Source of the DNA: Methanomicrobiales archaeon
GTDB taxonomy: Archaea; Halobacteriota; Methanomicrobia; Methanomicrobiales; Methanoculleaceae
Direction: 5' to 3'
DNA: 7,738 nucleotides
NCBI GenBank assembly: GCA_012510295.1
Contig: JAAZID010000297.1
Location: 1-7,738 of the forward strand
Each line of letters starts with the position of its first letter. Position 1 is the first letter of the stretch. Shown in pieces: positions 1 to 4,497 of this stretch. The notes below the pieces were generated by a model. It saw only the letters and a list, made by a program, of their open reading frames with translations. It searched no databases and was not told the origin of the DNA. The position numbers were made by a program, and so were the translations under genes.

Positions 1-1
1 G

Positions 2-598
2 GGTTACATGGACTTCCTCATCCCCGGCATCGTGGCCATGAGTGTCCTCTTCACATCGGTCTTCTCCGGTATCCAGATCATATGGGATAAGCGGTTCGGG
101 TTCCTGAGGGCGACGCTCGTCGCTCCGGTCTCGCGGCTCGAGATCATGATCGGCCAGACGCTCGGGGGGGCGACGGCGGCGGTCATCCAGGGTTTGATCC
201 TGATGGTGCTTGCACTTTTAATCGGGCTTCATCCCGTCAGCATCGCCGGGTTCCTGATCGCCATCGGGTTCATGGCGCTGATAGGCGTGACCTTCACTGC
301 ACTCGGAATCGCCATCGCATCAAAGATGGAGGATATGCACGGCTTCCAGCTCATAATGAACTTCGTAGTCTTCCTGGTCTTCGGGCTCTCGGGAGCGCTC
401 TTCCCCATCGACGGCGTGCCCGACTACATCCGGCCGCTGACGCTCATCGATCCCCTGACGTACGGCGTTGAGGGCATCCGTTACGGCCTCTCGGGCACCG
501 CCCAGGTCCATCCGTTCACGTGCTTCATCGTCCTGACAGCCTGCGCCGCGCTCATGATCGCCGTCGGGGCATACCTCTTCCGGAAGATCGAATCCTGA
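2..598 (+). CDS. ABC-2 type exporter permease (DrrB-like), 5'-truncated
   Basis: This is the membrane subunit of an ABC-type exporter of the ABC-2/DrrB family, which normally pairs with a separate ATPase to move drugs, lipids or polysaccharides out across the cytoplasmic membrane. The reading frame is open to the window edge, and the first visible codons read GYMDFLIPG, a motif found inside these permeases after TM1. The Met at base 8 is therefore internal, and roughly 50-60 residues are probably missing. The visible part has about five hydrophobic segments, near residues 7-24, 47-75, 80-105, 115-135 and 170-192 counted from base 8. It also has the family's C-terminal signature: SGALFPID, then VPDYIRPLTLIDPLTYGVEG and IRYGL. 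It ends with a basic cytoplasmic tail (FRKIES). The ATPase gene is expected upstream, outside the window. The substrate cannot be told from sequence. Family assignment is firm. Confidence 0.9.
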   Translation, partial: GYMDFLIPGIVAMSVLFTSVFSGIQIIWDKRFGFLRATLVAPVSRLEIMIGQTLGGATAAVIQGLILMVLALLIGLHPVSIAGFLIAIGFMALIGVTFTALGIAIASKMEDMHGFQLIMNFVVFLVFGLSGALFPIDGVPDYIRPLTLIDPLTYGVEGIRYGLSGTAQVHPFTCFIVLTACAALMIAVGAYLFRKIES

Positions 599-601
599 AA
601 G

Positions 602-636
602 GAGGAGCCGGAAGGCTACCTCGCACGGTCTTTTTT
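602..636 (+). terminator. Hairpin plus T6 terminator-like element after the ABC permease
   Basis: Four bases after the permease stop, 602-605 (GAGG) pairs with 619-622 (CCTC) and 606-609 (AGCC) with 614-617 (GGCT). This gives an 8-bp stem with one bulged A (618) and a GGAA loop of the GNRA type. A run of six T follows at 631-636. Archaeal termination depends mainly on the T tract, so the hairpin may be an aid or an mRNA 3'-end stabiliser. Pairings were read by eye. Confidence 0.5.
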
Positions 637-652
637 GGTTGCATAACCCGAT

Positions 653-670
653 CCGGTCACGATTGACCGG
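653..670. promoter_or_regulatory. Perfect 7-4-7 dyad, candidate operator
   Basis: CCGGTCA (653-659) and TGACCGG (664-670) are perfect inverted repeats separated by CGAT. The dyad lies between the permease terminator and the AT-rich promoter-like block for the gene at 838, about 45 bp upstream of that block. This suits a dimeric regulator's site, but no regulator is identified. It could also form a small RNA hairpin if transcribed. Confidence 0.35.
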
Positions 671-715
671 GACCATGAGTGTGGAGCAATGGCGCCCGGC
701 AGAACTATGATCAAG

Positions 716-723
716 TTTAATAG
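716..723 (+). promoter_or_regulatory. Candidate TATA box (TTTAATAG) for the gene at 838
   Basis: TTTAATAG sits in an AT-rich island (about 713-747) within otherwise GC-rich DNA. With the usual archaeal spacing of about 26 nt, transcription would start near 746, just before the first leader hairpin (748). A second AT-rich candidate, at about 734-741, would place the start near 764. Neither is a perfect match to the methanogen consensus. Confidence 0.35.
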
Positions 724-747
724 TATTAACAACAATAAATTTGTTTT

Positions 748-795
748 GTGCGGGGCTGGATCTCCCGCACGGTGCCCCGGGCGGACCGGGACACC
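748..795 (+). other. Two abutting GC-rich stem-loops in the probable 5' leader
   Basis: Stem 1 pairs GTGCGGG (748-754) perfectly with CCCGCAC (764-770) around a 9-nt loop. Stem 2 pairs GGTGCCCCGG (771-780) with CCGGGACACC (786-795) around a 5-nt loop, with one C-A mismatch (775/791). The two are directly adjacent. They are followed by an A-rich linker and the Shine-Dalgarno of the gene at 838. An alternative pairing, CGGGG (751-755) with CCCCG (775-779), would break both stems. A leader structure is plausible, but no known riboswitch was recognised. Confidence 0.4.
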
Positions 796-825
796 TGGAA
801 AGATGCAGATAAAAAACAATCAACA

Positions 826-834
826 GGAAGGTGA
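826..834 (+). promoter_or_regulatory. Shine-Dalgarno GGAAGGTGA for the gene at 838
   Basis: GGAAGGTGA closely matches the archaeal consensus GGAGGTGA and ends 3 nt before the ATG at 838. It supports that start codon and shows that the small unknown gene is set up for translation on a leadered mRNA. Confidence 0.6.
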
Positions 835-837
835 AGA

Positions 838-1206
838 ATGGTACGATACTTTGGATATTCTCCGGTGGATTCTGTGAAACGCGCTGCCGAATCATTTGAG
901 TCAAAAACCCAGGTGCGAAGCGCCGGGGGGATGCTCCTTGGAACCGTCTATGTGGATATCAGTGATGAAGAATGGGCCGTTGCTATCGCCTATGGGAGAG
1001 CACAACACCCGAAGCTGAGAGGTCCGGAGCCGGCCTATGAGGTCAGGTACGCGCACCTGCCCGGGGAAGAGGCGGAGATAAAAAGGCTCGACACCAGGGA
1101 AGAAGATCTGTGTGCCATCCCGGCCGGTCCGTTCCCGTCGGTCGATAAATTTATCCTCTGGGCCCTGGACGAAGAAACGGGAAGAAACCTGGGCGTCGCT
1201 GTGTGA
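838..1206 (+). CDS. Small soluble protein of unknown function (122 aa)
   Basis: I do not recognise this family. The ATG at 838 is chosen because a strong Shine-Dalgarno (GGAAGGTGA) lies 3 nt upstream. The product is about 122 residues, acidic overall, with no signal peptide or membrane segment and a single Cys (in EEDLCAIP). The N-terminal third is mildly basic. The middle holds a predicted strand/helix stretch (GGMLLGTVYVDISDEEWAVA), and the C-terminal part (VDKFILWALDEETGRNLGVA) looks like a packed helix plus strand. This suggests a compact alpha/beta domain. It appears monocistronic, with a terminator-like element and promoter region before it and a T-rich stretch after it. Its probable leader carries two stable hairpins. 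It could be a lineage-restricted Methanomicrobiales protein. Clean codon use and the ribosome site argue that it is a real gene. Confidence 0.75.
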   Translation: MVRYFGYSPVDSVKRAAESFESKTQVRSAGGMLLGTVYVDISDEEWAVAIAYGRAQHPKLRGPEPAYEVRYAHLPGEEAEIKRLDTREEDLCAIPAGPFPSVDKFILWALDEETGRNLGVAV

Positions 1207-1248
1207 AGGGAGGAACACCCGGGGTTTTACCTTGCAACTATTTACACC

Positions 1249-1258
1249 CTGTTTTTCT
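1249..1258 (+). terminator. T-rich stretch after the 122-aa gene
   Basis: CTGTTTTTCT, with T5 at 1252-1256, lies about 45 nt after the stop codon. I found no convincing hairpin before it. T tracts alone can terminate archaeal RNA polymerase, so this is a weak candidate. Confidence 0.3.
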
Positions 1259-1316
1259 CAAAGGCGCCTGATTTGAGCCGATGAAAGTTCCCCGGAGTAC
1301 CATCCCTATGGGACAG

Positions 1317-1324
1317 TTATATAT
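1317..1324 (+). promoter_or_regulatory. TATA box (TTATATAT) for the TPP enzyme gene
   Basis: TTATATAT is the best TATA-like element in the 239-nt gap. At the usual spacing, transcription would start near 1347, giving a leader of about 100 nt before the ATG at 1446. That is long for this window, where other genes look leaderless or have short leaders. Confidence 0.5.
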
Positions 1325-1431
1325 GTGTAGATGCAGGTTACGTCGGGGTGTCATCTTCGGAGCGTGAAGGATATGGCACGATGGATATGGAGCAATTCGC
1401 CGGGAGAGGACGACTCGTGTGGGCCGGCTAT

Positions 1432-1441
1432 GGAGAGGAGG
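1432..1441 (+). promoter_or_regulatory. Shine-Dalgarno GGAGAGGAGG fixing the TPP enzyme start
   Basis: GGAGG (1437-1441) ends 4 nt before the ATG at 1446 and is the strongest ribosome site in the window. It decides for this ATG over the in-frame GTG at 1419, which would add nine residues, including ones encoded by the Shine-Dalgarno itself. Confidence 0.7.
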
Positions 1442-1445
1442 AAGA

Positions 1446-3068
1446 ATGAAGAAGACTGCACCTGATGAGCCCGCCACGACAACCGTGGCCGACGTGCTGA
1501 TAGCCGAACTGGAAGCATGGGGGATCACCCTGTTCTTCGGTATCCCGGGAGCATCGTCGCTCCCGCTCGTGGAGGCGATCCGGAAGAACCCAAACGTCCG
1601 GTACATCGTCGTCCGGCATGAGGAGACCGCGGCGCTGGCGGCGTCGGCCTACAACAAGTTCACGGGAAAGATTGCGGTCTGCCTGACCATCGCCGGACCG
1701 GGAGCGACGAACCTTGCTACCGGGCTCTACGATGCAAAGGAGGACCGGGCAAGCGTGCTCTCGATCAACGGGCAGGTGAAGATGCAGTATGGAGGGCCCG
1801 GCGGCATACAGGAGATCGACCAGGACGCATTCTTCCGCCCTATAACGGTCTTTAACAACACCATCGTCGACCCGGCGATGGCGATCAAACTTCTTACCCG
1901 CGCGCTACGCTACGCCATCGTCGACCGCGGTGTCGCCCAGCTCTCGATCCCGAACGACATCCAGGCAGCGCCGCTCGACCCCGCCCACTGCGAGCGCGAG
2001 ACCTGTCTTCCATCGGTCAGCGTCGCGCCGACCGATGAGGCCATCAGGGCGGTGGTGGAGGCGATCGATGGCGCCAAACGCCCGGTCATCCTCGCAGGGT
2101 TCGGGGCCATGAACGCTGCCGGAGCGGTCCTCGACCTCGCAGAGAAACTCCAGGCGCCGGTCGTCACCACCCTCCGCGCAAAAGGCATCCTCCCCGACGA
2201 CAACGAGTGGCTCGCCGGGGTGCACGGGGAGCTCGGGACGCCCCACGCCCTGATGCTCGTCCTGAAGTCCGACCTCGTTATCGCCTGCGGCATGAGTTTC
2301 TCCGGCCACACCAACATACCGCCGGGCAAGAAGGCCGTCCAGATCGATATCGACCCGGCCCAGCTCGGAAAACACCCGCTCGTCGCCGCGGCCTGGGGTG
2401 ACTGCGCCATCGCCCTCCCCCGGATCGTCCGGGAGGTCCGGCCGCGGGAGGATGAGGCCGGCCGGCAGTGGCTCGCGGATAAGAGACAGGAGTGGTCCGA
2501 CCGGCTCGACCGGGAGGCCGACCCCGAGGCAATCCCGATCCGCCCGCCCTACATCATGAAAGTCCTCTCCGAGACCCTGCCGGAGGATGCGGTCATATCG
2601 ATCGACGTCGGGGATAACCAGTGGTGGTTCGGGCGGAACTTCCGGATGAAGCGTCAGCAGTTTGCTATGTCCGGCTACCTCGGGACGATGGCGTTCGGGC
2701 TCCCGGGAGCGATCGCGGCCCGCCTCGCCTACCCCGAGAAGACTGTCGTCTGCATCGTCGGGGATGGTGGGTTCTCCATGGTCATGGCCGATTTCATCAC
2801 GGCGGTCAAGTATGACCTCCCGATCATCGTTGTGGTCCTGAGCAACCGCGAGCTTGCCATGATCAGGGAGGAGCAGCGGGAGGAAGGCTACCCGCCCTAC
2901 GGGATCGACCTCACGAACCCCGATTTCGCTGCTTATGCCGAGGCCTGCGGCGCCACCGGGATCCGCGTGACCCGGCCGCCGGACCTTGAGGGAGCGGTCA
3001 AGAAGGCAATCTCGATGAATGCCCCGGTCATCATCGATATCGAGACTGATCCGAAGCGACTCGGGTGA
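1446..3068 (+). CDS. Pyruvate-oxidase-like thiamine diphosphate enzyme (POX/AHAS superfamily)
   Basis: This 540-residue protein has the three-domain layout of thiamine-diphosphate, FAD-binding 2-oxoacid enzymes. The PYR domain (about 12-175) carries the cofactor-activating Glu in RHEE (E59), AGPGATN and GLYDAKEDRASVL. The central domain (about 190-335) has VILAGFGA and QIDIDP, typical of the FAD/nucleotide domain. The PP domain (about 365-535) carries GDGG (439-442) through to Asn467, the Mg-ThDP motif. Local wording, such as GDGGFSMVMADF, EEQREEGY and ACGATGIRV, resembles pyruvate oxidases (PoxB, SpxB) more than acetolactate synthases. The Trp that acetolactate synthases carry after LGM is Glu here (AMIREEQ). 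Unlike E. coli PoxB, it stops shortly after the PP domain, without a membrane-binding tail. No partner subunit lies beside it. The likely reaction is pyruvate decarboxylation, or condensation with another 2-oxoacid. Superfamily is certain, substrate is not. Confidence 0.85.
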   Translation: MKKTAPDEPATTTVADVLIAELEAWGITLFFGIPGASSLPLVEAIRKNPNVRYIVVRHEETAALAASAYNKFTGKIAVCLTIAGPGATNLATGLYDAKEDRASVLSINGQVKMQYGGPGGIQEIDQDAFFRPITVFNNTIVDPAMAIKLLTRALRYAIVDRGVAQLSIPNDIQAAPLDPAHCERETCLPSVSVAPTDEAIRAVVEAIDGAKRPVILAGFGAMNAAGAVLDLAEKLQAPVVTTLRAKGILPDDNEWLAGVHGELGTPHALMLVLKSDLVIACGMSFSGHTNIPPGKKAVQIDIDPAQLGKHPLVAAAWGDCAIALPRIVREVRPREDEAGRQWLADKRQEWSDRLDREADPEAIPIRPPYIMKVLSETLPEDAVISIDVGDNQWWFGRNFRMKRQQFAMSGYLGTMAFGLPGAIAARLAYPEKTVVCIVGDGGFSMVMADFITAVKYDLPIIVVVLSNRELAMIREEQREEGYPPYGIDLTNPDFAAYAEACGATGIRVTRPPDLEGAVKKAISMNAPVIIDIETDPKRLG

Positions 3069-3084
3069 GGCTCCAGTTGTATCC

Positions 3085-3103
3085 GGGGGAGAGGCTATCC
3101 CCC
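3085..3103 (+). terminator. Hairpin after the TPP enzyme gene
   Basis: GGGGGA (3085-3090) pairs perfectly with TCCCCC (3098-3103) around a 7-nt loop, 17 nt after the stop codon. It is followed by a CT-rich stretch rather than a clean T run. It may be a terminator or an mRNA 3'-end stabiliser between the two convergent genes. Confidence 0.35.
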
Positions 3104-3131
3104 ACCCCCTCTTGCAGGTTCCACCGACCAC

Positions 3132-3149
3132 GCGAGGTAAACGCCTCGC
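3132..3149. repeat. Perfect 6-bp inverted repeat between convergent genes
   Basis: GCGAGG (3132-3137) and CCTCGC (3144-3149) are separated by TAAACG. With the hairpin at 3085-3103, it makes the 149-bp space between the TPP enzyme and histone genes rich in short hairpins. It could mark the 3' end of either transcript. Confidence 0.3.
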
Positions 3150-3193
3150 AAACTCCCCTCAAGGTGCCGGCCCGCTGACCGACCATCTAGAAT

Positions 3194-3209
3194 CGAAAAG
3201 AAAGAGAGT
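3194..3209 (-). terminator. T-rich tract after the histone gene (minus strand)
   Basis: Read on the minus strand, CTCTCTTTCTTTTCG begins about 9 nt after the histone stop codon. Pyrimidine-rich, T-loaded tracts such as this are typical archaeal termination sites. No strong hairpin precedes it. Confidence 0.4.
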
Positions 3210-3217
3210 AGGTTGAT

Positions 3218-3427
3218 TCACTTCACGGTCTCGGCTGCCATCCGGACATCGGTTGCCTTAACCGTCTTTCTGCCTGCATGACCTGCCAGTTTGATCGCTT
3301 CTTTTGCGATCCTTGATGCGTACTGCTCCATCAGTTTCGCAAGCTCTTCATTGGCGTCGGAACTCACCCGCTCCGCACCGGATTTCTTCACAATTCTGCC
3401 AACAGGCGCCAGTGGTATATCTGTCAA
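3218..3427 (-). CDS. Archaeal histone (HMf family, single histone fold)
   Basis: This small DNA-wrapping protein (69 aa) dimerises and assembles on DNA in nucleosome-like stacks. It aligns end to end with HMfA/HMfB-type histones. It has the N-terminal IPLAPVGRI helix, an ERVSSDA turn, the long central helix (about residues 25-47), then LAGHAGRKTVKATDV, where the RKT loop contacts DNA, and a final short helix. There are no tails, as usual for the family. The start is TTG at 3427-3425. It is the only start giving the conserved N-terminus, since the nearby ATG (3435-3433) is out of frame and hits TGA after three codons. A G-rich ribosome site (GGGGG, 3442-3438) lies 10 nt upstream. The gene has its own TATA box and a leader of about 60 nt. 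It is codirectional with, but separate from, the CBS regulator gene upstream. Confidence 0.95.
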   Translation of the reverse strand: MTDIPLAPVGRIVKKSGAERVSSDANEELAKLMEQYASRIAKEAIKLAGHAGRKTVKATDVRMAAETVK

Positions 3428-3437
3428 GATCTCATTT

Positions 3438-3442
3438 CCCCC
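3438..3442 (-). promoter_or_regulatory. G5 ribosome-binding site before the TTG start of the histone
   Basis: On the minus strand AAAAGGGGGAAATG contains GGGGG ending 10 nt before the TTG. It is a weak match to GGAGG, needing a G-U pair. It lies only 2 nt from the out-of-frame ATG, so it fits the TTG better. Confidence 0.35.
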
Positions 3443-3452
3443 TTTTCATTGA

Positions 3453-3481
3453 GCTCTGTGAAATGTACTCTCAAACAGAGC
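3453..3481 (-). other. Hairpin in the histone 5' leader
   Basis: GCTCTGT (3453-3459) and ACAGAGC (3475-3481) are perfect 7-bp inverted repeats around a 15-nt loop. They lie inside the predicted histone leader (transcript start near 3488) and 26 nt upstream of the TTG codon. They could act as an RNA hairpin or as a downstream operator. Confidence 0.35.
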
Positions 3482-3510
3482 ACGTTTTACAGAAGCACCA
3501 TTGGTATCCT

Positions 3511-3518
3511 CATATAAA
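3511..3518 (-). promoter_or_regulatory. TATA box (TTTATATG) for the histone gene
   Basis: Read on the minus strand, TTTATATG is a near-consensus methanogen TATA element. A start about 26 nt downstream (near 3488) leaves a leader of about 60 nt. It lies 53 bp after the end of the CBS gene, so the histone should be transcribed on its own. Confidence 0.6.
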
Positions 3519-3570
3519 TAGTTATCCGTCATAAAGGGGTTAATGCTGGAAATTCAGGACGGGAAAGGTA

Positions 3571-4449
3571 TCAAAGTGAGGGAAAGACCCGGATTATATC
3601 AGTCTGTGTAACGATCCCGATCGGTTTACCATCCTCAACAACTATCAGCCTCCCAATCTCGCGCTCCTTGAACCGCCCCACGAGCTCATAGAGCCGGATC
3701 GACGGCGGCGCCTCCACCACATCGGCAGTCATGACCTCAGCGACGGGCGCATCCAGTGTCATCCCCTCATCAAGACCCCGGGCGACATCACTCAACGTCA
3801 CGATACCCTGCAGGCGACTATCCTGCACCACCGGCGCCCCATGGATATGGTGCGTGGTGAAGAGGTGGACCGCATCGCGGAGGGTGGCGTCCAGTGGCAG
3901 GGTCAGGAGCGGGGTGCTCATGTAGTGCTCGATCGTCTGTTTTGGCAGGGATATCATCTCAGATACACTGATGAGAAGCATCTGCTGGTTTTCGTCCATC
4001 CCGAAGACCTCACCCCGGACGAGGAGTTTGTTCACCGGCGTGGGCCCGATCGAGACCATATCCCCCACCTTGAAGAGCTTCACGCTCCCGATGATCGTGA
4101 CCATCGCGTGACAGAGATCGGGATGACAGAGTGTGGTAAAATTGAGTTCGGAGACACGTACGCCCCGTACCTTCTCGCCGTCACGGAAGATCGGCACCTC
4201 GGACTGGTGCTCGAGGTCTGCCAGGTTCAGCTCCTTGTATGCGCGTGCGGTTGGACTATAACCGCCCTTCGGGCCGGGTATGCCGTCTACAAGCCCGAGT
4301 GCCTTCAATGCCTGCATCTGATTGCGGACAGTGCCGGGGTTACGCTTCAACACATCCGCAATCTCCTCACCTTTAATAGAATGAGAAACCTGATGGTATA
4401 GGGTTATCAGGGTTATCAGGATATCCTTCTGAATCGGGGAGAGATCCAT
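3571..4449 (-). CDS. Winged-helix regulator with C-terminal CBS domain pair
   Basis: This 292-residue protein matches the archaeal group of predicted transcription regulators with C-terminal CBS domains (COG2524-like). Residues 1-75 form a winged helix (IKGEEIADVLKRNPGTVRNQ, then ALGLVDGIPGPKGGY as turn and wing). Residues 85-170 form a beta-rich middle domain (KLFKVGDMVSIGPTPVNKLL). Two CBS repeats follow, at about 175-228 and 236-290, each ending in a GIVTxxD ribose-contact motif (GIVTLSD, GIVTQTD). CBS pairs usually sense adenine nucleotides, so it may link energy state to transcription. Ligand and targets are unknown. The ATG at 4449 lies about 26 nt from the TATA-like TATTTAAA and has no Shine-Dalgarno, so the mRNA is probably leaderless. 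It is divergent from the NOG1 gene and may regulate it or itself. A 9-nt tandem repeat encodes ITLITL in the first helix. Confidence 0.85.
   Translation of the reverse strand: MDLSPIQKDILITLITLYHQVSHSIKGEEIADVLKRNPGTVRNQMQALKALGLVDGIPGPKGGYSPTARAYKELNLADLEHQSEVPIFRDGEKVRGVRVSELNFTTLCHPDLCHAMVTIIGSVKLFKVGDMVSIGPTPVNKLLVRGEVFGMDENQQMLLISVSEMISLPKQTIEHYMSTPLLTLPLDATLRDAVHLFTTHHIHGAPVVQDSRLQGIVTLSDVARGLDEGMTLDAPVAEVMTADVVEAPPSIRLYELVGRFKEREIGRLIVVEDGKPIGIVTQTDIIRVFPSL
4402..4419. repeat. 9-nt tandem duplication inside the CBS regulator gene
   Basis: GGTTATCAG occurs twice in a row (4402-4410 and 4411-4419). On the minus strand it keeps the frame and encodes a repeated I-T-L tripeptide in the first helix of the winged-helix domain. 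It may be a recent slippage duplication or simply a tolerated helix repeat. Confidence 0.5.
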
Positions 4450-4471
4450 AACTATCAGTCATAGTACGTTG

Positions 4472-4479
4472 TTTAAATA
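4472..4479. promoter_or_regulatory. Shared near-palindromic TATA element between divergent genes
   Basis: TTTAAATA on +, TATTTAAA on -, is the only good TATA-like element in the 48-bp gap. On the minus strand its centre is about 26 nt from the ATG of the CBS regulator, the expected spacing for a leaderless transcript. On the plus strand it is about 22 nt from the GTG at 4498, or slightly more if the box is read as TTGTTTAA (4469-4476). One element may serve both directions. Confidence 0.5.
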
Positions 4480-4497
4480 CATTAGGTTGTGCGTGCA

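Noticed and set aside
164..170. G7 run in the ABC permease as a possible frameshift or phase-variation site
   Set aside because: The frame is intact on both sides and encodes ordinary permease sequence. A single G7 in GC-rich DNA is not enough evidence.
731..745. AACAA-TAAAT-TTGTT inverted repeat in the AT-rich block
   Set aside because: Five-bp arms in an AT-rich region are expected by chance. It is more simply part of the promoter region.
1419..1445. N-terminal extension of the TPP enzyme from GTG at 1419
   Set aside because: It would encode the Shine-Dalgarno of the ATG at 1446. The extra residues (GRLWRGGR) do not resemble the family's N-terminus.
1373..1465. A 30-codon upstream ORF (MARWIWSNSP...) overlapping the TPP enzyme start
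   Set aside because: It lies in the predicted leader and ends just inside the gene, but the only purine-rich stretch before it is too close to act as a ribosome site. The sequence also includes codons made from the main gene's Shine-Dalgarno.
1905..3131. Long open frame on the minus strand opposite the TPP enzyme (about 408 codons)
   Set aside because: It is a shadow of the GC-rich plus-strand gene. The translation is Asp/Gly/Arg-rich with no recognisable domain, and no promoter or ribosome site fits it.
3841..4401. Plus-strand open frame opposite the CBS regulator (186 codons)
   Set aside because: It mirrors the codon pattern of the real gene, has no family features, and starts inside a CBS domain without a ribosome site.
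4489..4497. NOG1 start at GTG 4489
   Set aside because: It lies only about 13 nt from the TATA-like element, and the added residues (VRA) are outside the family-like N-terminus. It is kept as an alternative, not the preferred start.
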